From the NCBI GenBank assembly GCA_900708905.1, contig CAADRB010000060.1:45450-109449 (forward strand): a DNA stretch of 64,000 nucleotides. The letters are read 5' to 3'. How positions within the stretch are numbered: position 1 is the stretch's first letter; each line of letters opens with the position of its first letter. Positions 1 to 12,200 of the stretch are shown here, piece after piece. The notes beneath the pieces are model-generated. The model searched no databases. It had not been told where the DNA came from and worked only from the letters and a program-made list of their open reading frames with translations. The position numbers and the translations under genes were made by a program. Source of the DNA: Hymenolepis diminuta. Lineage: Eukaryota > Platyhelminthes > Cestoda > Cyclophyllidea > Hymenolepididae.

Positions 1-374
1 AATTGGGCTCAGCGACCAGCCTTTTCTGCTATTCACTTACCGGTCGTCATTCGCGTGCCAATGCTTTCCAATCGATGGAGCAAACAATAAAAAATATTTC
101 CTACTGTTACATATAAGAATTATTTTGGAGAAAATATTATCTTCTTGACGTATTCCATCTTTCCGATCTTCTCTCGTTATTACAAAGGACGCGAAAGAAA
201 CGATCAAGATATTGTCTCCCATGTACCACCGGGACTTGATGGCATTTCCCTCGTCTCTCGGTCGATCTCGCGACAAAGGCGGACGAGTGGTTAAATCTAC
301 CAATGGGCGTGTTAATATTTTTCCAAATTAATATATGTAAGATTCTTTATCTTCCACCTTTTGATTTCTGCCTC

Positions 375-480
375 TTTTCATTCCCTCTTATGCGAACGAA
401 TTTACTTACATTACGGTTATAAATGGCGCAGAATATAAATCGACCTATCAATAAGAAAACGAGCGTCTTGTGTTGATAAA
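375..480 (-). repeat. dispersed repeat R1, left copy (inverted relative to the copy near 29.04 kb)
   Basis: Read on the minus strand, this stretch matches the plus strand near 29035-29140 over about 90 bases. Shared blocks include GACGCTC, TTGATAGG, GATTTATATT and AAATTCGT. Both copies can be translated into similar peptides (each has a FVRI-like core), but both frames are short and isolated. This looks like an old transposable-element fragment of unknown class. Confidence 0.5.
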
Positions 481-3289
481 GTGGCTTGGGTCGTTTTGTG
501 TTGTGGTGTTGTTGGGTCGTGGTTGTAGCTAGTGCCATGTCTTGGGCAATCTAATAGTCGGTTACGATATCCTACAGAGGAGGGCAGGTTACGATAACTC
601 CATTTTATAAAGCTGGGTGATCACACCTTTCCTCACCTGATGGCTGATTAATTTTTGTGAATAAATAAAACGGATTATTTACAGTTACTGTAGGAATTCG
701 CAGTTTGTTAACTTCGACTTTATGTAAATTTTATGATAGTTATAATTGCGCATATAAAATAACGATGAGGGTTTTATTAATTGTGACTCACAATTGGCTT
801 ATTTCTTGTAACGTAATCTGCAGGTTGAATATTTTCATATTTGGTATATATTTTACAAAATTTTGGCTCCGTTGAAGGTCTTTTAGGGCATGTATTAGAC
901 AACACGCAATATTTGAAGCATGCGACTTTGTTGCAAAGCTTTGTTCTAACCGCAGAATGCATTTATGACTAATTTAAAAAATATGTCTCTTTCCCATTTT
1001 TGTTTTAAGTAATATTAGAGAATTCCGCCTGAAATGAGTTTGTGAAAAAATGGCAGTCCTATTGCCCTTAAATTTCCTTTTAAGTCTGGAAAGAAAATCT
1101 TCACAAAATTGCGGCATTGGCATCTCAATTAGGAAACCAAGGACGTTAGGATTGACCGATCTGTCATAGTTAGAATCATTAATTCCCGTCAATTCCCGTC
1201 TCTAAATCCATGAAATATCATCTCAAGGAAACTTGAAACATAATGCTGCCAATTGCAGAAAAGAAAGCAGTGCTTTTGAACTACCTATTTGTGTTTCCTA
1301 GGCATAAAGGTCAACGAAAAATTTCCCAAAAAATTCCCAAATCTCACGGACAACAAACCCTTACCTTTATACCCTTGCTTGTCCGATTGGCATAATGCAT
1401 AATAACTTAACAAATAAATAGACGTTCTGTTATTTATATCTATCAGCTATCATCCTAATAGCCTCCAGGTCAAATTGGCATTTTCATAAACTTGAGGGGT
1501 GGCGTAACAATTCCTTGAGTTTAATTCTTCCTGAACACCCGCTATTTCCATTTAACTCGAGGCACTCACATCAACTTACTATATTTCCTGAGTCCACTTT
1601 ATATTCCGGTTTCTGCTCTTCCCGATAAACATTAATCGATAATGCTACCTCATTTCCATCTTGTTGTGTGGTTGAAGCCATATTAGGCCAGAACGCGGAT
1701 GGCTTTGGTACACTAATGGCAAAGTCCTTGGATCTAGGTTCAGTGTTTTTCTTTGGTCATTTCTTCTGCAATAAATCTACTTTTTTGAACACTTACAGAC
1801 AAGGTGTCAATTTCAGTTCTTGTTAATGGAATTGCCAGTTTTCTTCTTAATTCGACGGGATTTTTGCTTAAAAATGGTGGTCTTCCTTGAGAAACAAAGA
1901 TAAACTTGACGTTATAGACTATTTCGATATTAGTCAAAATCTCACTGTGTCTGACTAAACAGCCATTTTGGGCACATGGTTGTCTTTATTGTCGGTGAAA
2001 TAATGACGGACAATGAACATAATGGGAATGAAGTTTAACAAAATTTTGCTACTCATTAAGAGCATAAAAACTGCTTAGTTTCTTTCTAACAAAGACGAAA
2101 TATCTTCGAGTAGAATCTGTTTCTTTAGTCAAAATTGTTAATTTACAGAGGATTGGGACGGCTAACTTCGAGCCATTTGATGTATGGATCCTCTAGACCC
2201 ATTGTTCCTTAACTATCTGTATTATATTCAAATCCGTGCGAATAAGCGATTTTATTCTAAAAATATATGCTAAGTAGTTTTAATGAATTGTATTAATTTA
2301 CCACGTTGTCAACGCCATATGCTAGACACTTGAACTCTATCGTTTTAATTACTTGCAATGTATTATCGAATTTAATCGAATTCGGGAGGCCGAAAAATTT
2401 GTGCCCCTGAAATAAATCTTAACTGCATTCCAGTCTGGTATGAATTAACCATATAGTTCGTTTGTAGTTCAATTTGTTTATTGATATTACTTTCGCCTCT
2501 AAAGTAACATTAAATCCTATATCAACATTAGGAACCGATCAGATTAGGTTCAGAGACATTATCTTGCAAAATTCAGAAGACCAGGAGTAAGCGTCAATAC
2601 AGCGTGAGAGGAAAAATAGACAGAATTAAGTATCTTTAAGTCACCAGATACCCTGCCACTACAGACTTGGATGTGGACAAAGCTGAAAACCTGGCAATTA
2701 AATAGGAAAGTGCTTGCCAGACCAACATGGGTGTTCACTGGACAAGGGACCCCGATTCCGATATATACTCAATTGCAATTACATACTGCTTGAAACATAA
2801 GTAGTCATCGTAGTAAGACGGTTGTCTCGTCTCTATCTGAAAGATTTTAATATTTCCCGGTCAATTTTTACGTTACATAACCTAATTGACCTTTTGTTCT
2901 TTCATCCCACCCGAATTTTTATTTAGTACAGACTTCCTAGAGTTCGTTGTGAAGAGTTATTCATTCAAAATCCAATGAAGTATCATCATGTAATAGTCGG
3001 GCGGAGCGAAATAAGGTAAACAAAACTCCTTCCCTATTTAATCAAATCATTGAAAGTTATTAATAACAAGTCTGACATTTTCAAGGTACTTCTACTCCCT
3101 CTGGTTTTATTTATACAATTAAGTTAAAAATCATACCAAAATGTGAAGATTTATTTATCTGTTGGAAGAGAATTGTAGAAAAGTTCCTTTCCTCCAATTT
3201 AGGCAGATAAATAAGGACATACTTTGAGAAAATTCTTAATGTAAACTCTGAGAGGGTCTAATCTTGGAATAAGTCTCTCCGAAAGCTAT

Positions 3290-3460
3290 AAGTACTCCAA
3301 ATTAGAATTCTCGTCTGCAAGTTCAGAGATCACGAATTCGATGCACATCGCTACATACCCAGTTACTGCACAGATTAATCTTGGTCGAATTGGAAGTTGT
3401 TAGAATACGGGTTTTTCCTAAGAATGACTCCAGAGCGTTCCTCATCTACCATGTAACAAG
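3290..3460 (+). repeat. SINE-like element, copy A
   Basis: A tRNA-like head (TCGTCTGCAAGTTCAGAGA followed by a B-box-like TCACGAATTCGATGC) is followed by a body ending in TTAGAATACGGG. The same head-then-body order recurs at 9.1, 31.4, 36.1 and 60.3 kb on the plus strand and at 34.6 and 47.0 kb on the minus strand. Copies are diverged, so boundaries are approximate. Confidence 0.5.
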
Positions 3461-5599
3461 TCCCTAACATTACTCTGATGGACCTGGAATTGACTCGGTA
3501 GAATATGCATTCAGATGTGATTTAATTCACCGAGTTAATTAATGATATTAATTAATGATTATTTAATATTTTCCTGCTGAAAAACAGATAAATTAGTGCA
3601 GTCGGAAGTAGGAATCAGTAGGCCTTTGTAAATGGTCGTTCAAAACGCAATTGTCCCTATTACTTAATGTGAAATAAGGAAGGCATATTTTATTCACAAA
3701 AGTATCTGGAAGAGAATAAAATCACATGTATTAATTACTTTTTTGTAATTTATTATACTATCAGTATTTCATTACTTATAACAGAGGAGTGAGAAATTAG
3801 ATGTAGGACATACTAATAGCGGGTTGTCCTTCCGTTCTCTCCGCACAGTCATTCCCTAATTCTCCCATGCACTGTTCACGCTTGAATACTGGTCCCTTTG
3901 TCCGAATCCTTGTAGCTAAAAGTGTGAAAAATAGCATTACTCCAAGTAAAGTTAATAAAAAATTTCGTCACGTTCTATTTCCATATTGTACTCAAGCTCC
4001 ATCCAGTCGTTTCTGATTAACTATTTTGTCAGCCGCACTTTTTGTTTGTCGAAGATATATACATAATCCAGATGACTAAATTAAACCGTCTGCTCGTTTA
4101 ATAACGGGAAATCATGCGTAGTTTCTGGAGATAACACGTAGTTTCCACTGGATCACATCCTCGCATCCTATATGAAGTCACCATCGCACTGATAGACATA
4201 AACACATTATTAGGGTAAATCGAGACATCAATGAAAAGGTCATCCCAGGCTTTTAACGCGCTTTCTAAATCCCGTACCTGGTTGTCATTAAGTGCGGAAT
4301 ATTATAATCTTTCGATTCCCTAAAGCTGTTGCACATTTGTTCAAGTAGGTATCTTTTAGCAACCTGCCTAGTGTCTTTTATTCACAAATCGAGATTCTCT
4401 TCGAAATATCTACAAATTTGTTCATTTGATTGAATATGTATCATTGAAAAGTCAAATATGTATCAATATAGATGAAGATACCGGTAAGAATAAAGAAATG
4501 CATTGCAAACTTTGTTGTTTCTTTTCTCCTTTGATCCGTTTTTATAAAATATAAATATACTCCTAGGATATGAAAAATTGTAATAATTAACAATAGAACA
4601 AGCAGAGAAGCAGAAAAAATCATAGAATCAATGAATCCTATACAACTGTCTATGCGATTGTCATGTCATAAGACTGGGTTTTGGTACCTCTCCCATCTCC
4701 AGCGTTATAGAATTCTCGGTTGGAATAAGTTTGAATTACATTTACATCATACTTTTTCCTCTTTTAAAACAGCCAAATTACTACTAAAATGATACCCGTT
4801 AATATGATTTTAGCATGACATAGCTTGGTATACTTCAATCATGATGGAAAAATAGTTTTGGTAGCAATCGTCAGCATCACAACAACTTCCATTCGAGAAC
4901 ATCTGTTTCATAATTTAAAGCTGAGTTCAAATAGTGGAAAGACAATAAGACCTGTCTACAATGTTCCTGAACTGACATGAAAGACCAGGGGTTAAGTAGG
5001 ATCACATGTTTAGTGGACAATTGAAGATGGGTAGGAGAGGGAAATGATGAAGGATTAGAAGAAAGAATTGGGAGGAAGCGAGGGAGATCTGAACTGTGAT
5101 AGACAGGCGAAGTCGGTTAGGCATTGAGATGCCGACTGATATTATCCTGTGTGAGTCATTTTATGGTTGTAGGATGAGCAATCAATCAGAAAACAATTAG
5201 GTATGGATACAAAAGAGATCTAGAGCAGACCTAAGAATCAGGGTGCGCATAAAAAAATTTATCAAATTTGAAAATATCTTTCTTTATTATAGCGGTTTAT
5301 TTTAATCATATAAAAGTCTGAGAAATTAACCTTGAAAGTGATTTTTTAGTGTAAGAGATAATAAAATCTACGCTGATGCGAGTTCTTTCACGTTATTATA
5401 TGCAAGATAATAATAATAATATAAAAGAATATATATATAAATCATCAGATCTCATTATTCAATCAATGTAATAAGCAAAGCTTCACAAAATAACGATTTA
5501 TCAACCAAATTTTCTCATATAAAACCTTAAGAGCAAATGAGAAAAATGTATCGATCTTCCAAAGGTTATAAATCGGTGAAATATCGAAAAACATGCATA

Positions 5600-5605
5600 T
5601 TTATT
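5600..5605 (-). promoter_or_regulatory. polyadenylation signal of the LRR gene
   Basis: AATAAA on the minus strand, about 50 bases downstream of the stop codon of the LRR membrane protein gene. This is a normal distance for a short 3' UTR. Confidence 0.5.
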
Positions 5606-5654
5606 ACTTAAATAATTATTCCTTTTAAAAATAATGTTTTAAGACAGCTAATTT

Positions 5655-7367
5655 TTAAACAACAGCTTGCTTTACACCGTTAGGTTGGGGGTTAATCAAA
5701 TTTGCAGATGACATTGACATGAGTGGAGTCGTGTTGGGTGGGGCAGACAGTAAACTGTAAACAGAGTTGGAAGTATTTCTATGTCTGTTCAAATTGCTGC
5801 TTTTAATTTGCGTTGTTCCATTCGTGGTAGCTATTCCACTGTGCCTTGGGCTGCTGTTAAGCAGAGGTTGAACTATGGGAAAATAGGCTTGGCGATAACC
5901 TTCGGGGGTGTAGACATGATGTAGGGACATGTTAGAATGAGCATAGACAATGGCCGGTTTAATGGTTTCCTGGGAATTTTCTTGCTCAATCTTTGGCGAC
6001 CTTCGTATTCCAAAATAGAAGCATGCAAATATAATGCCAGAAATAAGAACTCCAGTTAATAGAAGACCGATAGCAATGCAAGTCAGTACCCAACGTTTAG
6101 TTTTCCGAATAAAAACGAAAACAGGACCCTCATTTTCGGAAATATCTAGAATTTCCGTTGAATTTGTGACTGATTGTGTGAAGGTATCTGCAGCCACCAT
6201 GGCTTTGGTAACAGCTTCTTCACAAAATTGTTTGTTTAAATGCTCAATGGCGCTAAGTATAATCCTGCTGCCAATCTGTAATGGATCGTTTGAGCACATT
6301 TCAACGACACCGCTTCCAGGTGATTCTTGAGGAACAGCTAAATGCTTCAGTGTTGGATAATCATCCCTTGTCAAGGAGAATAGAACGACAGGCAGGCTGC
6401 CAGTATGAAAGAGATCAGGATTACCTTCCAATCGCAGTTCTGTTAGACGAGGTAGCCCACGAAAAGCTTCTGGATCAAGCCAAGTCAGACGATTCTTAGC
6501 CAAATTTAGAACTCGGAGCTTTCTTAAAACAGGCTTATTCTCACAACCACCTGACCATTTACAACCATTTATTTCCGTGAGATAATTGCTGGCAAGATCA
6601 AGGATCTCTAACTGAGGAACTGACATCAACGCTGAAGAAGAATTCGGTGAATTAACTCCCAGGGCATTTTCAAGAGAACCGGATAAATGGTTGCCGGAAA
6701 TTCGGAGGAGACGCAATTCCGATAGCCCCAGGAGGCTCTCTTCATATAAACCAGTGATTTTGTTATTTTGAAGGTAAAGATTTCTCAGTGGATGATTTCC
6801 AAACATTCCTGGCTGCAAAACATCAATAAGCTGATTATTACTTAAATCCAGAGTGGTAATCTGACTAGGCAGAGGTTCAAGAGTGTTCGTTCCGAGGCGT
6901 TTAAGAGATTTACTATCCGTTATAGATAGGAGATGAAGATTTGGTAAAAACAGGAGGAGATTTTTCTCAATAAACCTCAGCTTTCCAGCTCGAATGACAA
7001 GGCGCTGAAGATTATAAAGGGGTTGGAATAAGTCTCGTTGGAGATGAGTTAGAGGGCCTCCTTCCCAAATAGCCATGACCCTCAGGGGACCACAGTGACT
7101 AAAAAGTGTCTGCTTGAGAGATGAGGTATCACTTTGATTCCCATCTGATAGTACCTCAAGATGAAGGGTTTCCCAGTTCGACTTGCAAGGAATTAACGTA
7201 GCTGATGGACGAATCCAGCATTCTACAGTTATTTTGGACGTATTTGCAGCAGAAGTTGAGTTCTTACAGATGATAGCATCTGCAGAATCCGTGGAAGCAT
7301 CGCAGAAGCTTTGAAGAAGGAGAAATACGCCGATGCCGAGGAGTTTCATGCCTTCGGTTATCGGCAA
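5655..7367 (-). CDS. leucine-rich-repeat single-pass membrane protein
   Basis: A 570-residue protein encoded by one uninterrupted exon. Residues 1-24 form a signal peptide (hydrophobic LLGIGVFLLLQ core); Met-1 and Met-7 are both possible starts. A cysteine-bearing N-terminal region (about 30-95) is followed by leucine-rich repeats (about 115-330), with units such as LDLSNNQL, LYLQNNKI, LRISGNHL, LDLASNYL and LNLAKNRL. A C-terminal cysteine-containing flank follows. One transmembrane helix lies at about 426-454, then a 116-residue Ser/Asn/Pro-rich cytoplasmic tail with tyrosine motifs YFPI and YSLL (YxxPhi type) and a hydrophobic C-terminus (AVV). LRR ectodomains of this kind usually act in adhesion or receptor binding. 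No TIR or kinase domain is present, so it is not a Toll receptor. The ligand is unknown and I cannot assign an orthologue. Confidence 0.85.
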   Translation of the reverse strand: MPITEGMKLLGIGVFLLLQSFCDASTDSADAIICKNSTSAANTSKITVECWIRPSATLIPCKSNWETLHLEVLSDGNQSDTSSLKQTLFSHCGPLRVMAIWEGGPLTHLQRDLFQPLYNLQRLVIRAGKLRFIEKNLLLFLPNLHLLSITDSKSLKRLGTNTLEPLPSQITTLDLSNNQLIDVLQPGMFGNHPLRNLYLQNNKITGLYEESLLGLSELRLLRISGNHLSGSLENALGVNSPNSSSALMSVPQLEILDLASNYLTEINGCKWSGGCENKPVLRKLRVLNLAKNRLTWLDPEAFRGLPRLTELRLEGNPDLFHTGSLPVVLFSLTRDDYPTLKHLAVPQESPGSGVVEMCSNDPLQIGSRIILSAIEHLNKQFCEEAVTKAMVAADTFTQSVTNSTEILDISENEGPVFVFIRKTKRWVLTCIAIGLLLTGVLISGIIFACFYFGIRRSPKIEQENSQETIKPAIVYAHSNMSLHHVYTPEGYRQAYFPIVQPLLNSSPRHSGIATTNGTTQIKSSNLNRHRNTSNSVYSLLSAPPNTTPLMSMSSANLINPQPNGVKQAVV

Positions 7368-8046
7368 TGCATTGCTCAGGGGAGTGTCGTGAATGCGTGC
7401 GAATCACAGCGTGCAGTGTTTATGTTTCAAGGTACAAAAATACTGAAGTGTCATTGGCGCAGGAGTGCATATACCGCCGCACCTATCCTTCCACTAATTT
7501 GTTAGTAGTTTAAGACATGACGGTTCTAACTTCGAGGAACCGTGAGACAGTTTAATTGCACTTGAAGTGCAGAACAATATAAAACGAATACTTTAATTGT
7601 CAGTATAACTTAACCACGTTCACTTACATAAATGCCTTCCGTGTTGATTCGCTATTAGTTCGCTGTTACATATATAAACCCTTCTAAGTATTAACAAAGG
7701 ATTGTTTTTGTTTGGTAAACGTACTGTTCTATAAACTTCAAGATGAAAAAGACACCACCGCCAATTATTCTGAACTTCGTAAACTAAGATGCAGGTTTTC
7801 TTACCCTCTCAAAGGAGTTACGGGATTTATAAAATACAAGCTGAAAAAACCTCACTCTTCAAACCGATCTGCACCAACTTCGCCTCAATTGAGTAGAAGG
7901 TTTTCGTGACAAAGAAATTACAATCGAAACTACAAATATATAAGCAACTGCTATTAAAGTGTAAATTTATTTATTTCACCCTCCTGGGATCAAATTGTCA
8001 TGAAAAACGTTCTTAGTTTATTTGAGGGAGGCTAGCGAAATTTAAA

Positions 8047-8110
8047 TGACATTGATCTCGTGATCTCTGAATTGGCAAACGTCCACATTAACCACCGCAC
8101 CACCAATGCA
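8047..8110 (-). repeat. SINE-like head fragment, copy B
   Basis: On the minus strand this reads as a tRNA-like head with TGCGGTGGTTAATG (A-box-like) followed by CAGAGATCACGAGATC (B-box-like). It is the same arrangement as the heads near 34.7 and 36.1 kb. The usual body does not follow, so this is a truncated or rearranged copy. Confidence 0.4.
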
Positions 8111-9099
8111 ATTAAGTAGTCTAGAGTATTACCCTCAACGACTGTCTTGATATTTTAGTGATTTATCGAGATCCAGAGTAATAAAAAGGGAAAATGAGAC
8201 TGGTTGTAGATGATAGTAGTGGACACAGATGAGGAATTCGGCCGCTTTGCTATTTATTATCATGGAACGAGGTTTCAGAGTTGAGATGGATAACGGAATG
8301 AACGGAACTGACGTCCACTATAGAGTTATATTAGCCTATAATTAAGCTCCCAAATATTCCAGGTGAATTAAGCTGAGATTTCTCTTCCCACTGAAGTGGA
8401 CATTGTAATCTTACTAGAATTTGAACCCTGTAAGAACTTACCGAGTAAATTTTTAATCACATGCCCCAAGTCCTAATAGCACCTAAATTTTTAAGGGAAT
8501 TGTAGAAATTCGAGTTTATTTTCAAATTATAAAGGCAGTATTATAATTTTACAGGCCAGAAATTTAACGAAAATCTGGTTATCAAAGTTTCCACATTCCA
8601 TTAAGTTAATCTCGTCCCACAATGAAACATTCATCTTTTCCGCTTCACTTTATTTACTAAAAATCCGAGTTTATTTACTTCAGTTTGTGTTCAACTTTTC
8701 TATGTACATATCAAATAACTTCATTAATTTTACTTCAAATTTAGCGCCATAAATCGTCAGTCAAAATGGCGGGTAGAAAATATCAGAGGATTTCCATTAT
8801 TTTCTCCACCTCATGTCAACAAATCAATTTTCCACAGATTTAGGCTATTTAAATTTAACAAAAGTTAATATAAATTGTGACAATATGTGTGCCGAAATTC
8901 ATTTAAAGTGAAATTCAAATGCCAGATCCCAGATTTGCCTTTTAATTCTTGAAGGAGTAATTGCCTGACATTTTGATGTAAATTGTCAGCTCTTCAATGA
9001 GTAATTTGCAAATATTTTGCCAAAATTCGTATTTTTATTATGGATGAAATCAGAATGAATATTATTAAAGTGTTAGATTATTTAGGTGGCTTTTTTCCT

Positions 9100-9290
9100 G
9101 CCGATGGTGCCCGAGTCGCACAGCGATTAAAATGCCCGTCTGCGAAGTCAGAAGAGCGGGTGGAATGGTTCACTATGCTGGTTAAATTTGACTAGTTAAG
9201 GAGATAGTAGGATTCGAGTCAGGTATTGGAAAGGCTTTCAGAGATAGGATCAAACGTTGAAGTAGACGTTTTAGTTCTACCGATTAGGAA
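9100..9290 (+). repeat. SINE-like element, copy C
   Basis: The head contains CGTCTGCGAAGTCAGA. The body contains GGAATGGTT, TTAAATTTGACTA and GATTCGAGTC. It aligns by eye to the copy near 60.33-60.56 kb over its whole length, with scattered substitutions and a short deletion in the head. Confidence 0.55.
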
Positions 9291-12200
9291 ATCAGTAAGA
9301 ATTGCATTACATGTCGAACAGTACAGAAGTAGTCTGAAAAACCTCCAAATATTTTTCGATTCGTATTCACTGAGCACGAAAACTTTCACATGACTATAGA
9401 TTACTGAGTATTGCAATTCGGAGCTCAGTAGCTTCTGTAGTTAGTCACTTTTTAAAACATCACTAGTTTAAAAGATTATGATTAAAATAACTCATGAAGA
9501 GTATGCAATTGATACGCCAAAACTATGAATTAAAGTTGAACTAAGTTTTCATAAATCAGATATAACGAACTGTTCCCAGGGTGTTTCAGTTTATAATTGT
9601 ATACACCTTGCCAATAGCCAGAACCACTCTCAGTTGGCGAATGCAGGTTGCCGTGACTGCACCAATGTATTTACCAAGCATTCAGGGAGACCTGGGCAGC
9701 CAAGAGATAAAATATTACTCCCCATCAATTTCTTAATCAACATATGTTTATTCCTAAACGTCCACTGACCTTCTACTATTCAAAAGGTCTTTGTTACGTC
9801 TAAACCACCAAATACGTGCGTGTAGTTTTTCCCTTCTCCTTTTTCCATCATTTCAACTACCTACAATTTCCTCTCGGTTGCTGATTCACTGTGTTCGAAA
9901 TACTTCTTATCACCAATTTCTAACGGCCAACTCATTCTGCCATGTCCCATAGTTGGCTCATTTCCATCTTCAGATTCCCCCAACTGCTACTGTCTCTTCT
10001 AGCCCACATAATTTCTACCTTTATTGCCCACTTCCTTTCTCTCTCTTCGCTAGTTCACAATAAAAGATATATCCTTACCAAGCCTTTTACCATTTTCTTG
10101 TCGTTTGAAGCTCTAATCCTGATGTCCTTTAGTAGTCTTATTCTTCTGCAACTGACGTTTCTTTTATCTGATACCACAACAGATCCAAGTGGTTGATTTT
10201 CGTTCGTTGCTCACATGTGGATTTTGAAGTAACAATTATTGAAGAAGGAGTTCGGTGATTTGCACCTCAATATCAATTGGGCAATTTGTGCAATTTTCGA
10301 ATAAGCTACATTTTTAGGAATTCACTCCAATTATGTTTATGATACGAAACAAAAAATGCACTTTAACTGTCTATCGAGGTCGCTTTTTTCAGTCATCATT
10401 CCAAATGGCTGTCAATGAAGCGGCTTTGCTCCAATCATATCTCTGCCTTAACTTAAATATAATCACGAATTCTTAATTGACGTTGATTTTTTCCTAGATC
10501 CGAATTTGCACAGTTAATTTTGTCTGTAAGTAAAAAAATCATAAACTCCAAATTGATTTGATAGTGTAAACAACTAGGGTAAGTTTTCATAGCATTCCAA
10601 AGGCGAAATTTTCTCCATTGAAGTTTGGCCACGACATTTAAAATGGCACCATTCCTGACAATTAAGCTACTTTTAAAGTCGTATTGAAATAGGTTTAATA
10701 ATAACCTCGTACCAATCTAATGGTCTTATTAAAGAATATCTTAGAATCGGTAGACAAAAGTTAAGTTCGACCACAGAGGAGCGAGAGAGGAAGTGAGAGA
10801 TAGCAGTAGGACGACAAAGTAGGGGATGGGAGAGTTCAGAATCAACGTCAAAACAATGTGTATGAACGCGAAATTGGGTGAAACAAAGTAAAATGAGAGA
10901 AAATGACTTTATGTGTCACGTGATAATTAGACAAGCAGGTCCACGGATTGTTAGATTTGTACGGATGTGTCCTTAACCAGCAGTTCCTATTCGAATAAAT
11001 TTGAGGTTTTTTGTGCTTGCCTTATTAGTTAGAACCAATAGAATTTACTTTTAAACAATGTGATTAAAGATGCTTAACAAAATTATTAGATTTTGAAATA
11101 TCGCACCATTTAATTTCTGATGAAGTTGAGAACGTAGGAATAGATCTTTAAAATAAAGGAACTAATCTGAAAATAGCTATTTTTATTTAATAGCTTAATT
11201 ATTTAGAAGTACTAATATCATATCAGACAAAATTTTTGTTTATATGAATAATGTGTTTTGTTTACAGGACCATTAATTCAGTAGAAGAAAGAGAACGCAT
11301 GATGAAGTTACCTTTCACAAGATGTAACTGATAAGTAATGCGAAGTTTGGTTTGTTTTAATTTATTTCCGGTTTTGGCAACCAAAATAAACGGAAAACAA
11401 TGCGATCAATCTGTCACAATCAAATGTGATTTTTCCATGGTTCAGATAATTTATCATTTATCTTAATTCGAATCCCACATATGACTTGAAATATTGTAAG
11501 ACTGCATTTCACTCCATTTGACCAGATCGCACCTGCAGAACAGTGGTTATCAATGGGTACTCGCCAGTGAGAACGCTTATTTCCCAAGCTGTCTCCCGGT
11601 TCTTTGTTCCCGTTTTTTCTCCCGCTAATGGCCCTCTTTCATTTCTCTCTCGAATTTCAACTATTTTTGTATAATATAGTTTGGCCAATTCTCATTTCTT
11701 GGATTTCTGATTTGGGAAGGGTTATTTTTTTTTTATTAACCATTAACCTTACTCTAAATACTCACCCAAACTGCCAACCCTCCTCCTGCAAAACCACCAG
11801 TTAATGAATGTTCTATTAGTGTGAGTGAAATTTTGTGCTCCAATATCGTGAAGGTTAACGTGATCATCCACGAAGTCATAGGTCAGTGCCTCGATGCCCT
11901 CTGCTACATACTCAGTGACCGAAACACACTGATTAAATTTGTTTGATAAAGGGTGTAGAGGGAATCAAATCTCCCTACATGGAGAATTCGTAATGATACT
12001 CTTCTTTCTAGAAAGTGCAAGTGAACTTTATTAAAAATCGAAATATAAAAACTGTGACCTTGGTTATGCAATTTAAAATGCCTTTGCTAATCTCGTCTTC
12101 CTGCTCATGGTAAAAATTATTAGTCATTTAATCGAGTCAGCCGGTCAGCAATCTCTGAATGTCATATAGAAAACCAGGGAGTCAGATTTGAAGTATTTGG

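Larger units (their letters stand above)
1..5599. other. intergenic region without a recognisable gene
   Basis: A+T-rich DNA. Open frames here (for example 37-303 minus and 974-1192 minus) are short, lack family resemblance, and are not joined by convincing splice sites. It contains one dispersed-repeat copy near 375-480 and one SINE-like copy near 3290-3460, listed separately. Nothing else could be supported. Confidence 0.55.

Noticed and set aside
37..303. 88-codon frame on the minus strand at the window edge
   Set aside because: No recognisable domain and no supporting splice or promoter context; probably chance.
4441..4623. 60-codon hydrophobic frame on the minus strand
   Set aside because: A+T-rich DNA commonly yields Leu/Ile/Phe-rich frames; no other support.
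7712..7909. 65-codon basic frame on the plus strand
   Set aside because: Begins on TTG with no in-frame ATG and no convincing acceptor; could be a terminal exon but unsupported.
9100..9170. Functional tRNA gene
   Set aside because: Head segments of the SINE-like family resemble tRNA boxes but do not fold into a complete cloverleaf with an acceptor stem by eye.
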